DNA from: Methanohalobium evestigatum Z-7303
Lineage (GTDB): Archaea; Halobacteriota; Methanosarcinia; Methanosarcinales; Methanosarcinaceae
Length of the DNA stretch: 64,000 nt
Assembly (NCBI RefSeq): GCF_000196655.1
Contig: NC_014253.1
Span: 1,629,423 to 1,693,422, forward strand
Direction of reading: 5' to 3'
This document shows positions 1-8,247 of this stretch, one piece after another. Both the position numbers and the translations under genes were made by a program. The notes beneath the pieces were generated by a model. That model was not told the DNA's origin. It saw only the letters and a list, made by a program, of their open reading frames with translations, and searched no databases. How positions within the stretch are numbered: position 1 is the first letter of the stretch; each line of letters starts with the position of its first letter.

Positions 1-899
1 ACGGATTTGATATTCTTTCTTTTTGATAACGTTGTAAATGAAGATACACCAATTATAGCAAGATGGGGCGGCAGCATTAACAATGCAGTCCTTCCGCTTG
101 GGTCAACTATAACCGCTATTATTATGTTTCTTACAAGCATTGCTGTATTGGATAGCAGAATACCTATATAGCTAACATCTAATAAAGCAGGTTTATGCTT
201 TGCTATTGAAGCAAATGCTCCAGCTGAAGCTTCACTATTGACAAATCCGCTTAAAATACCCGAATAATAAACACCTCCATGAGTTCCAAATTTTTTCAGA
301 AATACATAACTGATAAAACTGATTGCTGACACGAGTACAACTATTAAAATTGCAGATTTCAGATTCAATACACCAAAAACAGGCTGGTCGGGTACAAGTG
401 GATACAAGATAAATGCCACTGCCAGAAAATGAACAGCACTTAAAATGTCGTCCTCTGAAAGATTTTCCGCGAAAGAGTGAAGCGGTTTTTTCTCAATAAG
501 TAAAAATGTAATTACTACCGCACCAACTATTGCAAAAAGAAAGTATCCTTTGGCAACCAGTATTCCAAGTATATATGTACTAAAAAGTGCTATCGGACTG
601 GTTAAACCGTAATGGTTGAAAATGATGTTTTTTGCATAGGCCAAAAAGATACATAACAGTGCAAAAAAAGCAGTTGTAATAAGCAAAAATTCCAAACCGA
701 CAATCTCTGCTACATATATTGAGAGCATACCTGTTATACTGGTTATAGCAAATGTACGTACACCTGCAAATACCTCACGGTATTTCCTTCGATGTTCGCG
801 TTCGATTCCCACAAGGATTCCTATTAACAACGAAAGTAAAAGTTTCTGGAGAAAATCCAGTAACTGTGGGTCGATAGCAAACTCCTGTATCCATTCCGT
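1..899 (-). CDS. MgtC/SapB-DUF4010-type integral membrane protein, C-terminus cut by window edge
   Basis: The frame is open from the left edge to 899 on the minus strand and codes for a polytopic membrane protein. Its N-terminal helix ends in the motif LLSLLIGILVGIERE, typical of the MgtC/SapB/DUF4010 family. Later helices include a Gly-rich stretch (GGVYYSGILSGF, then NSEASAGAFAS) typical of DUF4010. The function is unknown; the family is often linked to Mg or other ion homeostasis. The frame has no ATG, GTG or TTG between its upstream stop and the first membrane helix. An AGGAGGT at 915-909 is followed 9 bases later by ACG at 899-897, which I take as the provisional start. It lies directly behind the metallophosphoesterase gene. 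Confidence 0.75.
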
Positions 900-927
900 A
901 GTAAATTTACCTCCTGATTGTGCATAC

Positions 928-1575
928 TTATGCCTTTATAATCTGAACATCTATTTTTGGGGTGGTTTTTTTGTTTATATTAATTAATGCACCATAACCA
1001 TCAGAAGCCATGCCGGGATTTACTATAACTGACTTTCCGTGTTCCATTACACCCCTTGCTTCATGGATATGACCGCAAACAACAAGATCCACTTTGTCCA
1101 TGAATTTTATAATTGATTTGCAACCTACATTTCCTGCAGAAACTTCATCCAGTGTGCAATATGGAGGTGCATGTGTAAGTAATACTGTGATATTACCAGA
1201 TTCTTCTGCACTGTTTACCAGATTTTCCAGGTGCTTTTCAATTTCTTCTTCTTCGAGTTCAAAGGGTGTATTAAATGGTGTAGGATTTGAACCTCCAAAA
1301 CCGATGAAAGTTACATCATCTCTGGTTACAGTGGTATTGTGAAGATTCACATCCAGCCTGTCAAGTACATCAGGAAGAGATACGGGGTCACAGTTACCGG
1401 GTACTGCCAGAACCGGTGCTTCAAACATGCCAACCAATTCTTCAGCCTTTTCATCAGGTCCAAAATTTGTAAGGTCTCCAGCAATCAATATAAGGTCTAT
1501 ATCCCCAGATTTTTGCAAAAGTGGTTCTATTTTTGAATAATTCCCATGAGGGTCAGTAATTGCAAGTATTCTCAT
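928..1575 (-). CDS. Calcineurin-like metallophosphoesterase
   Basis: A small metal-dependent phosphoesterase of about 215 residues. The metal-binding motifs are in order: DPHGN near the N-terminus, GDLTN, GNCDP, LLTHAPP and CGHIHEARG. This set is typical of the YfcE/MJ0936-like family, which cleaves phosphodiesters in vitro; the physiological substrate is unknown. The frame extends to a TTG at 1608, but ATG at 1575 gives the standard MRILAITDPHGN start and is preferred. The next gene's Shine-Dalgarno follows the stop within about 20 bases, so the two probably form one operon. Confidence 0.88.
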   Translation of the reverse strand: MRILAITDPHGNYSKIEPLLQKSGDIDLILIAGDLTNFGPDEKAEELVGMFEAPVLAVPGNCDPVSLPDVLDRLDVNLHNTTVTRDDVTFIGFGGSNPTPFNTPFELEEEEIEKHLENLVNSAEESGNITVLLTHAPPYCTLDEVSAGNVGCKSIIKFMDKVDLVVCGHIHEARGVMEHGKSVIVNPGMASDGYGALININKKTTPKIDVQIIKA

Positions 1576-1663
1576 AATTCCACACTCTTTATTTTTGGCA
1601 CACTCCAAACAGTTAGAAGCACTTAAAGGTATATTTGCAGTTATGCAGCCATATTATATAATT

Positions 1664-2392
1664 TCAGGGTTTGTATACAACAATTGTAACGTTATCTGTG
1701 GTTGTTTCAAGAGATTTTTTATACAGGTATTTAACGATTTCAGAAGGTTTTTGATAGGCTACACTTTCAACCAGCACAGATTTACCAACATGGTCATGTA
1801 ACCCGTCACTGCTTAATACAAGTATTTCTTCTTCATCAATCTCTGTTTCATACGCATCAACATCAAATTGGTTTCCCATTGAGTGGGTTACAATATGGCT
1901 CATCGGATGATATCTGGCAGTTTCCTCATCTATCATACCCCTATCAAGGAGTCTCTGCACCATTGAATGGTCTTTTGTTCTGAATTTTATACCAGTTCCT
2001 ACTACAGTGGCTCTACTATCACCGGTATTTGCTATTATTGCTTTGTTACCCCTCACAAACGCGGAAACAAGTGTTGTCCCCAACCCCTGTTTATCACCTA
2101 CTGATGCCTGAATAACCTCATCATTGATACGTTCATGGCAATTACAAAGCAAGTCTTTTATCTGTTCATCATCCATATCTTCTGAGTACTGTTCCTTGAA
2201 AAACTCTTCCAGTTTCATAACTGCAATACCTGACGCTACATCTCCTGCAGCATGTCCTCCAAGACCGTCTGCTACTGCGAGGAGATAAGCATCATCAATT
2301 TTCATCATTAAGCAATTGTCTTCGTTATGGTCCCTGTTTCCAGCATCGGTAATTCCGGAAACATTACCATTAAGTGTTGTCAGATTACCCAT
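1664..2392 (-). CDS. PP2C-family serine/threonine protein phosphatase
   Basis: A cytoplasmic Mn/Mg-dependent protein phosphatase of 242 residues, the usual length for Stp1/PrpC-type enzymes. Visible motifs are RDHNEDN, VADGLGGHAAGDVAS, TGDSRATV, KDHSMV, LSSDGLHDHV and the C-terminal TDNVTIVVY, which together give the metal-binding aspartates of the family. It should reverse Ser/Thr phosphorylation; no partner kinase is adjacent. The ATG at 2392 is the natural start, preceded by a purine-rich GGGAGTAC. It may be transcribed with the metallophosphoesterase downstream on the same strand, with a gap of about 90 bases. Confidence 0.92.
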   Translation of the reverse strand: MGNLTTLNGNVSGITDAGNRDHNEDNCLMMKIDDAYLLAVADGLGGHAAGDVASGIAVMKLEEFFKEQYSEDMDDEQIKDLLCNCHERINDEVIQASVGDKQGLGTTLVSAFVRGNKAIIANTGDSRATVVGTGIKFRTKDHSMVQRLLDRGMIDEETARYHPMSHIVTHSMGNQFDVDAYETEIDEEEILVLSSDGLHDHVGKSVLVESVAYQKPSEIVKYLYKKSLETTTDNVTIVVYKP

Positions 2393-2501
2393 ATGTACTC
2401 CCTCTGTTATTATAGTTAGTATATTGTAATATCATTTATTGTGCTGTTACATAAATTTATAACAACTGAAAGCATACAAATCTATTAAAGGAGGGAGTGC
2501 C

Positions 2502-2774
2502 ACGGAATCGTTTATAAAAGACAACCTCATGAATAAAAAGGTTGATATCTATTGTGGAGGACCCGATTATTTTAGAGGTACGATAGTTGACTGCACCGAT
2601 GGTGTAATTACTCTTGAATGGAATATAAAAGAAATAGGATATGAACACGTAATCCCCCAGACAGTAACAAAATACGATATAAGCCCCAGTGAATGGGAGA
2701 TAAAGGAAGAAGGATACACATATATAATGGTAGATAAAATTCTAGCAATCTGGGAAGTAGATCAGCAGATTTAA
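2502..2774 (+). CDS. Small MM0924-like protein (likely beta-barrel), with a putative ACG start
   Basis: A small cytoplasmic protein of about 90 residues, paralogous to the product at 35961-36146. Both share FI-x(n)-KKV, G-T-V/I-x-[ED]C-x-DGV-x-[ST]L-x-W[ND]I and [VE]KI-x-AIW, which looks like a short Sm/SH3-like barrel. This resembles the MM0924 family of Methanosarcina; its function is unknown. The first ATG (2529) would remove the part that aligns with the paralogue and lies 33 bases from the ribosome site. GGAGGG at 2490-2495 is instead followed by a 6-base spacer and ACG at 2502, which matches the paralogue's N-terminus. I therefore place the start at ACG. Confidence 0.7.
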   Translation, partial: TESFIKDNLMNKKVDIYCGGPDYFRGTIVDCTDGVITLEWNIKEIGYEHVIPQTVTKYDISPSEWEIKEEGYTYIMVDKILAIWEVDQQI

Positions 2775-2865
2775 ACCGGCTAAGCAATCAGTTTTAAATA
2801 TAGTATACTTTATAAGTAAAAAATATAAGAATTGATAACAGAAAATATAATCAATTATATTTATC

Positions 2866-4068
2866 ATGGAGATTGTTATGGTAAAAAGAACCGAAACGAT
2901 ATACCTAAATTATGATAAAAACCTTAGCTGGTTGTGTCATATTTCCAAGAATTTATACAACCAGGCAAACTTCATAGTTAAACAATCTCTAAATGATGAA
3001 GGTGATTGGGTAAGATACGAAGAACTAAATAAACAGTTAAAAGGTACTGAAAATTATTCTGTTTTACCCACACAAACAGCACAACAGACACTAAAACTGA
3101 TGGATAAAAACTGGAAATCTTTCTTCCAATCAATTAAAGACTGGAAAAAGAACCCAGAAAATTACTATTCAAAACCCAACCCACCAAAATATAAAAAGAA
3201 AAATGGCGAAAATATTCTTACTTTCACAAACCAACAGTGTAAGATAAAAAACGGAGTCCTCAAGTTACCGAAGATAACAAACCTGCAAGTAGAAACTCGT
3301 CTTACAGATGGCACTAAACTAAATCAAGTTCGAATTATTCCTATGGGTGTTGGTTATAAGTGTGAAATTGTTTACGAGAAGGATTTAGAAACACCAGATC
3401 TAAACGAAGAAAACATCGCCAGTATCGACTTGGGAATTAATAATATCGTCACTATGGTGAATAACATCGGTGAAAAACCGATTGTTATTAAGGGCGGAGT
3501 CGCAAAATCAATAAACCAGTTCTACAACAAAAAAGCTGGAAAACTAAAATCCATTTATGATAAATTAGGCATCAAAAACAGCAAAAAACTAAAAAAACTA
3601 TACCATAAATATAAAATGAAAATCAATGACTTCTTCCATAAAGCAAGTAAAAGGATTGTTGATTTTTGTGTCAAATACAACATCGGCACACTAGTCATTG
3701 GGTATAACGAAGGGTGGAAGCAAGAAGTGTATATGGGTAAGCGCAACAACCAAAAGTTTACACAGATTCCATTTCATAGACTTCTTGAACAACTAAAATA
3801 CAAAGCCGAAGATGTTGGATTGAAAGTAATTGAGCAAGAAGAATCCTATACATCGAAGTGTTCGTTCCTCGATGGTGAACCAGTTGTGAGAAGGACTTCT
3901 TATCTTGGTAAAAGAATTAAAAGAGGACTTTTCCGATCATCTAACGGCACTATAATCAATGCCGATGTAAATGGTGCCTATAATATTATGAAGAAAGCAA
4001 TCCCTGATTTAGATGGGATAGAGGGTGTAGCGTTACACCCGGTGAGTATATCTCACGAATGTAATTGA
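2866..4068 (+). CDS. tnpB: RNA-guided transposon endonuclease TnpB (zinc-ribbon-poor subfamily)
   Basis: About 395-400 residues, full length for TnpB. RuvC-like catalytic motifs are visible: SIDLGINN (Asp), LVIGYNEGWK (probable Glu) and INADVNGAYNI (Asp). The usual paired CxxC zinc ribbon is replaced by YTSKCSFLDGEP...YLGKRIKRGLF, as in the subfamily of the protein at 12052-13296. Known TnpB proteins use an omega-RNA made from the gene's 3' end and right element end to cut DNA. Start candidates are ATG 2866 and ATG 2878 (MVKRTETI). The C-terminal codons form hairpins, as expected if the omega-RNA overlaps the reading frame. No tnpA is nearby. Confidence 0.9.
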   Translation: MEIVMVKRTETIYLNYDKNLSWLCHISKNLYNQANFIVKQSLNDEGDWVRYEELNKQLKGTENYSVLPTQTAQQTLKLMDKNWKSFFQSIKDWKKNPENYYSKPNPPKYKKKNGENILTFTNQQCKIKNGVLKLPKITNLQVETRLTDGTKLNQVRIIPMGVGYKCEIVYEKDLETPDLNEENIASIDLGINNIVTMVNNIGEKPIVIKGGVAKSINQFYNKKAGKLKSIYDKLGIKNSKKLKKLYHKYKMKINDFFHKASKRIVDFCVKYNIGTLVIGYNEGWKQEVYMGKRNNQKFTQIPFHRLLEQLKYKAEDVGLKVIEQEESYTSKCSFLDGEPVVRRTSYLGKRIKRGLFRSSNGTIINADVNGAYNIMKKAIPDLDGIEGVALHPVSISHECN

Positions 4069-4111
4069 TAATAATAATTGTTAGTTAATGTTACTAAGTT
4101 TATCAATTACA
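4023..4111 (+). ncRNA. Candidate omega-RNA core of TnpB element 1
   Basis: The last codons of tnpB contain GGGTGTA-GCGT-TACACCC (4023-4040), then GTGAG-TATAT-CTCAC, then TGTAATTGATAA (4060-4071) paired with TTATCAATTACA (4100-4111). Successive hairpins across the tnpB stop codon are where omega-RNAs lie in characterised TnpB systems. The call is by position and structure only. Confidence 0.45.
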
Positions 4112-4193
4112 ATGACGTACTCTACTGCAAAACAAAGAAAACATAATATTACTTAAAAACAAAACTGAGTTAACTGGCTTAGTGAGGATACAT

Positions 4194-4793
4194 ATGCGAG
4201 ATTTTATAATAATAGGTCATAAAGCATCAACATCAAGCGACTTTTCACTTAATGATTTACCGGGTTCTGCAGGACGAATGGACATATTATGCAGATGTAT
4301 AAATTCTGCATTCTTCCTTTCCCATGACATCAGAAATGATGTACAGGTGCACCTTTTGTTGTTGGGCGAACCTGAACCGGGTAAAATAATACGTTTCAAC
4401 GGTGAAAATATAAAACATCTGAATCCTGATGAAAGAAGCAGTGCCGCATTAATAAAAAAGGCACTTGAGAAAGATGCAGGAGAATCTGAAATCCAGTCTA
4501 CACCCGGTGTATGGATACGCCAGGGCAGTCTCGAGACTTTAATAAATGAATTTTATAATCAGGGAAAAACCCTTGCCTACCTTCGTGAGGGTGGAGATGA
4601 TATAAGAACTACTGCAGGTTCATTAAATGATGCGGTTTTTTTCTTAGGAGACCACATTGGAGTTACAGAGAAAGAAGAAGAGATGATAATAAACGCTGGT
4701 GCAAAATTAATATCCGTTTCACCTTATTCTATCCATGCTGACCACTGTATACTAATTCTGAACAATGAACTTGACAGAACGCTTGAAAAATAA
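4194..4793 (+). CDS. trmY: tRNA (pseudouridine(54)-N1)-methyltransferase TrmY
   Basis: This enzyme uses S-adenosylmethionine to methylate pseudouridine 54 in the T-loop of archaeal tRNA to m1-pseudouridine. It is a SPOUT-fold protein of about 200 residues, the usual family length. The N-terminus reads MRDFIIIGHKA and the C-terminal half holds the Gly-rich SAM-knot stretch (FFLGDHIGVTEKEE, then SPYSIHADHCI). A GTG at 4182 is possible, but ATG 4194 gives the conserved start. The next gene is pus10, which makes the substrate pseudouridine, so the two are a functional pair. Confidence 0.9.
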   Translation: MRDFIIIGHKASTSSDFSLNDLPGSAGRMDILCRCINSAFFLSHDIRNDVQVHLLLLGEPEPGKIIRFNGENIKHLNPDERSSAALIKKALEKDAGESEIQSTPGVWIRQGSLETLINEFYNQGKTLAYLREGGDDIRTTAGSLNDAVFFLGDHIGVTEKEEEMIINAGAKLISVSPYSIHADHCILILNNELDRTLEK

Positions 4794-4860
4794 AACATAT
4801 GCATAATTTCAAAATTAATAAAAATTACAACGTGTCAAGAATCTATTTTAAGTGACCTAT

Positions 4861-6153
4861 ATGAGCCTTATAGAAATTGCCAGAAAGATAATCCAAGAAG
4901 GAACTATCTGTGACCACTGTCTCGGACGACAATTTGCTAAACTGTCAACAGGTCTGGGGAATTATGAACGCGGAAAATCAATAAAAACCTATCTTACCAT
5001 GGAAGGTGACCGCCTGCTCAAAGATGAAAATGATGACAGTCTGTTGAAAGAACTTGCACCTATCAGTCCAATAGCCAGAAAATTGACAGATATAGAACCA
5101 GAAAATGAAACATGCTGGGTATGTCTCGGACTTTTCGATAATCTGGAACAGTGGGCAGAGCGTGCTGTTTCGGAAATGGATGCTTTTGAATACGATAACT
5201 TCCTTGTTGGCACCAAGATGAGTGGACTTTTAAGCGAAAACGAAGAAATTTTATGGACTGAATCCGGAACTACCTATGCAGAACAATTAAAGTCAGAACT
5301 AAACCGTGAGATAGGAAAACGCATCAACGTGATGACAGGAAAAGAAGTAGAATTTGAAAACCCTGATATCGTGGTAATGCTTGACCTTACAAAAGAAGAT
5401 GTTTTGCTCGAGGTTCGTTCTGTTTATATATACGGTCGCTACCGCAAACTTGTTCGAGGCATACCCCAAACAAGGTGGCCCTGCCGCAGTTGCAGAGGAA
5501 AAGGATGTCAAGCATGCGAATACACCGGAAAGCAATACAACGAATCTGTTGATGAACTTATCAGTGAACAGGTGATTAATACACTCCAGTGCATCGATAC
5601 TAAATTCCATGGATCGGGGCGTGAAGATATTGATGCCCTTATGCTTGGTGATGGGAGACCCTTTGTAATCGAGTCTGTCAGACCCAAATATCGACATTTT
5701 GATATCAAAAAGCTGGAAAAAGATATTAATGAATACACAAACGGAAAAGTAGAAATTACAGACCTACAAACCGTATCCAGAGATGTGATTGAATCTCTGA
5801 AATCATCTAACGCGGATAAAGTTTATAAACTTAAAGTTACATTCAAAGAGCCAGTTTCAGAGGAAAAACTTAAATCAGCCATTAACAATCTTAAAGGAGT
5901 AGATATTGAACAAAGAACTCCTCAACGTGTTTCACACCGACGAGGCGATTTGGTTCGAAAACGTCGTGTACATGATATAGAGTTATCCGAATTAGCCGAT
6001 AATCATGCAGTAATCACCGTAAATTGTGAAGGCGGACTTTATGTAAAAGAACTGATTTCTGGTGATAACAGGCGTACTGAACCAAACCTGTCAGATATAA
6101 TCGGTACACAGGCTGATGTTACAGAACTTGATGTTATCAAAGTTAATCTATAA
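4861..6153 (+). CDS. pus10: tRNA pseudouridine(54/55) synthase Pus10
   Basis: Pus10 converts U54 and U55 of archaeal tRNA to pseudouridine. The protein is about 430 residues, normal for the family. The N-terminal part carries cysteine pairs (ICDHCLG and TCWVCLG) for zinc, followed by a THUMP-like region and a [12 protein letters not shown] knuckle. The catalytic segment is [10 protein letters not shown] followed by GDGRPFVIE, with the catalytic Asp in the DID stretch. The frame begins at GTG 4852, but ATG 4861 gives [10 protein letters not shown] and is preferred. It follows trmY, and the eL21 gene starts 14 bases after its stop, suggesting cotranscription. Confidence 0.93.
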   Translation: MSLIEIARKIIQEGTICDHCLGRQFAKLSTGLGNYERGKSIKTYLTMEGDRLLKDENDDSLLKELAPISPIARKLTDIEPENETCWVCLGLFDNLEQWAERAVSEMDAFEYDNFLVGTKMSGLLSENEEILWTESGTTYAEQLKSELNREIGKRINVMTGKEVEFENPDIVVMLDLTKEDVLLEVRSVYIYGRYRKLVRGIPQTRWPCRSCRGKGCQACEYTGKQYNESVDELISEQVINTLQCIDTKFHGSGREDIDALMLGDGRPFVIESVRPKYRHFDIKKLEKDINEYTNGKVEITDLQTVSRDVIESLKSSNADKVYKLKVTFKEPVSEEKLKSAINNLKGVDIEQRTPQRVSHRRGDLVRKRRVHDIELSELADNHAVITVNCEGGLYVKELISGDNRRTEPNLSDIIGTQADVTELDVIKVNL

Positions 6154-6167
6154 AAAGGAGGACAATT

Positions 6168-6464
6168 ATGCCAAAATCAGAAGGTGAAAGATGCTCCACA
6201 CGAAGTAAACTAAGAAAAAGTGTGCGTGAGAAAGGACTTTCTCCAGTGAGCAAAGCAATACAAAAATTTGAAAATGGACAGATGGTCCATATCGATATAG
6301 ACCCCAGTGTTCAGAAAGGCATGCCAAACCCCAGATTCCAGGGTAAAACAGGAAAAGTTATAGGACAACGTGGAAGAGCTTACCTTTTGCAGGTAAGAGA
6401 TATGGATTCATTAAAACAGGTAATATCTCTACCAGAACATCTAAAACCACAGAAGCAGAATTAA
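6168..6464 (+). CDS. rpl21e: 50S ribosomal protein eL21
   Basis: A 98-residue basic protein of the large ribosomal subunit, full length for archaeal eL21. The signature [20 protein letters not shown], followed by the [19 protein letters not shown] loop, is diagnostic. The start is ATG at 6168 with AAAGGAGG immediately upstream. It sits after pus10 and before rpo4 and the DUF655 gene, a common arrangement in methanogens. A 9-bp hairpin lies just after the stop. Confidence 0.97.
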   Translation: MPKSEGERCSTRSKLRKSVREKGLSPVSKAIQKFENGQMVHIDIDPSVQKGMPNPRFQGKTGKVIGQRGRAYLLQVRDMDSLKQVISLPEHLKPQKQN

Positions 6465-6468
6465 ATGT

Positions 6469-6492
6469 ATTATTTACTTTTAGGTAAATAAT
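6469..6492 (+). terminator. Hairpin between rpl21e and rpo4
   Basis: ATTATTTAC (6469-6477), loop TTTTAG, GTAAATAAT (6484-6492): a perfect 9-bp stem five bases after the rpl21e stop, followed by a T-rich box-A-like run. It probably separates the two transcripts. Confidence 0.5.
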
Positions 6493-6495
6493 ATA

Positions 6496-6602
6496 TTTTT
6501 ATATCAACAGATATATTTATCTGATAGGTAGTCAATCTGGTAGTAATCAGTCCAGATTACGTTAAATCTATCCGAATTTAAATTTTAACAGAGTGTATCT
6601 CA
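6496..6602 (+). promoter_or_regulatory. rpo4 promoter and leader with two mutually exclusive hairpins
   Basis: A TTTTTATAT box-A-like run near 6496 precedes a leader of about 80 bases. Within it AATCTGG (6534-6540) can pair with CCAGATT (6552-6558). The overlapping GATTAC (6555-6560) can instead pair with GTAATC (6543-6548). The two stems share bases and cannot coexist. Confidence 0.4.
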
Positions 6603-6956
6603 ATGATAGTCAAAGAAGTCCTGGATGAAGAGTTGATGACACTGGCTGAAGTAAAAGAAAGCCTCAATGAAATCATGGAAGAGCGTAGTGAGCGTGGGGA
6701 AGAACTTGGGTACGAACTAAGAAAATCAATAAACCATGCTGATATTTTTTCAAAAATAAGCGCGGAAAAATCAAGGGAACTGGTTAACAATCTGCTGGAA
6801 CTGGAGAAAATGAAACCAGAAATAGCTGTCAAAATAGCTGATATTCTGCCAGAAACAAGGGATGAATTAAGAGCTATATATTCAAAAGAGAGATACACTT
6901 TATCAGAACAGGAACTCGATGAAATTTTAAATACTGTCAACGAGTCTCTGGAATAA
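6603..6956 (+). CDS. rpo4: DNA-directed RNA polymerase subunit Rpo4 (RpoF)
   Basis: Rpo4 pairs with Rpo7 to form the stalk of archaeal RNA polymerase. The 117-residue length and the N-terminal MIVKEVLDEELMTLAEVK are family-typical. So is the C-terminal HRDC-like helical region (EIAVKIADILPETRDELRAI). Start ATG 6603 is preceded by a weak purine run. The neighbours, eL21 before and DUF655 plus rsmA after, match the usual archaeal gene order. Confidence 0.93.
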   Translation: MIVKEVLDEELMTLAEVKESLNEIMEERSERGEELGYELRKSINHADIFSKISAEKSRELVNNLLELEKMKPEIAVKIADILPETRDELRAIYSKERYTLSEQELDEILNTVNESLE

Positions 6957-7036
6957 AGCTAAAAATTAACACTCATAAAATCCTTATTGGGATATTGAGT
7001 GGTATATACACGATGTAGAGTTACCGGTGGGTATAT

Positions 7037-7639
7037 ATGAAAAAAAGGGGAAAACCGAAACAAAAAGAAGATTATGCATGGGTTCTTGATTATTTGCCCT
7101 ATGGAAACCCTAACGATACCAGACCTGCTCATCAGAAGAAACCCCTTTTGCAGGGAATAGGAGACAGGTATTTTGTATTGATGGAAATGGTTCCCAAAGA
7201 AGGTGTTTCCCCGGAAATACAGTCCCGTGTTTATATTGGCGATGGAGAACGAAAGATTGTTGACCACGTCAAACACAGAATAAGTTATGATGACTTAAGT
7301 CATGGCGCACAGCTTGAACTTCCTTATGTACTTGAAAAAACTGTACAGGAGCAGGAAGACAGGTTTGTCAAATTCTTTAATGATGCACACCCAATAACCA
7401 CCAGACTTCATATGCTTGAACTTCTTCCAGGTATCGGCAAAAAACTGATGTGGGCAATAATTGATGAAAAGAAAAAAGGTAACTTCAAGGATTTTACCGA
7501 TTTAAATGACAGAGTTAGTGGTGTCCATCATCCGGTAAGGATTATTGCAAAGCGGATTGAAGAAGAATTAAAAGATGATAATATCAAATATCGGTTATTT
7601 ACAGCCGAACCACATCATCCAAAAAAGAAAGAAGAATAA
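7037..7639 (+). CDS. DUF655 family nucleic-acid-binding protein
   Basis: A 200-residue conserved archaeal protein with an N-terminal OB-like region (YAWVLDYLPYGNPNDTRP) and a helix-hairpin-helix segment (LELLPGIGKKLMWAIIDEKK). Its function is not established. Constant linkage to rpo4 and rsmA suggests a role in RNA or ribosome metabolism. Start ATG 7037 has GGTGGG about 5 bases upstream. In many methanogens rsmA follows directly; here a broken sensor gene and a TnpB element intervene. Confidence 0.88.
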   Translation: MKKRGKPKQKEDYAWVLDYLPYGNPNDTRPAHQKKPLLQGIGDRYFVLMEMVPKEGVSPEIQSRVYIGDGERKIVDHVKHRISYDDLSHGAQLELPYVLEKTVQEQEDRFVKFFNDAHPITTRLHMLELLPGIGKKLMWAIIDEKKKGNFKDFTDLNDRVSGVHHPVRIIAKRIEEELKDDNIKYRLFTAEPHHPKKKEE

Positions 7640-7658
7640 TCTTTACATTAAAACTTAT

Positions 7659-7690
7659 TATCGGTCAATTCCGATATTTTTACCTTTTTT
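7659..7690 (+). terminator. Terminator after the DUF655 gene
   Basis: TATCGG-TCAATT-CCGATA (7659-7676) is followed by two T runs (7677-7690), a hairpin plus oligo-T stop for the upstream operon. Confidence 0.6.
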
Positions 7691-8203
7691 AGTATAAATA
7701 TCCAGCAAAATGGATTCTATTTTTAACCAGCAATTTTTTGATAGTTCTAACCAGATATTTATCTTATTTTATAAAAAACAGAGAATTAATTTATATGCAA
7801 GATGGTTAAAAGAATATTTTTATTAAAAATTTTCTTTAACCATTGAAGGATAACATGCCAGATGAAAAAGGTGACCAGCAATATAATGATTTTTTTAACC
7901 TTTTTAATAGTATAAATGATGCTACTTTTGTACATGACCTAAAAGGTAATTTTTTAGAAATTAATGATACTGCTGCTTCCAGATTGGGGTATTCAAAAGA
8001 TGAGTTGCTTTCAATGGGACCTCAAAACATTGATTCCCCAGAATATGCAGAAAAAATCGCGGATAAGATTAAAAAAATAAACAAACACAAGGAATTAACA
8101 TTTGAATCTGTTCATATAACAAAAAATGGTGAAAGAATTCCTGTTGAAATCAATTCCAAAATTATCCATTACAGAAACCAGCTTGCAATATTGAGTATAG
8201 CAC

Positions 8204-8232
8204 GTCAGCTACTAACCGCTAAAGCGGTTAGC
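8204..8232 (-). repeat. Right-end hairpin of TnpB element 2
   Basis: An 8-bp perfect stem (8212-8219 with 8224-8231) with loop TAAA on the plus strand. It is positioned like the right-end hairpins of elements 3 and 4, and the outside sequence again begins with GT-x-A-x-CTAC. Confidence 0.65.
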
Positions 8233-8247
8233 TTGTCCTTCCATCTC

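Larger units (their letters stand above)
2829..4111 (+). mobile_element. TnpB-only IS200/IS605 (IS1341-type) element 1, approximate limits
   Basis: A tnpB gene without a Y1 transposase. The ends are not defined by a second copy, so the limits are estimates. The left flank holds AATTGAT...ATCAATT around 2831-2857. The right side has a 7-bp hairpin inside the gene's end (4023-4040), a small GTGAG/CTCAC hairpin, and a 12-bp inverted repeat at 4060-4071 / 4100-4111. TTGAT occurs at both margins and is the TAM motif known for ISDra2, which may be coincidence. Confidence 0.55.

Noticed and set aside
2457-2648. Minus-strand ORF opposite the MM0924-like gene
   Set aside because: It has no recognisable domain, and the plus-strand product has a paralogue in the window.
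5299-5697. Minus-strand ORF of 132 codons inside pus10
   Set aside because: It lies opposite a well-conserved gene and shows no domain, start site or own promoter.
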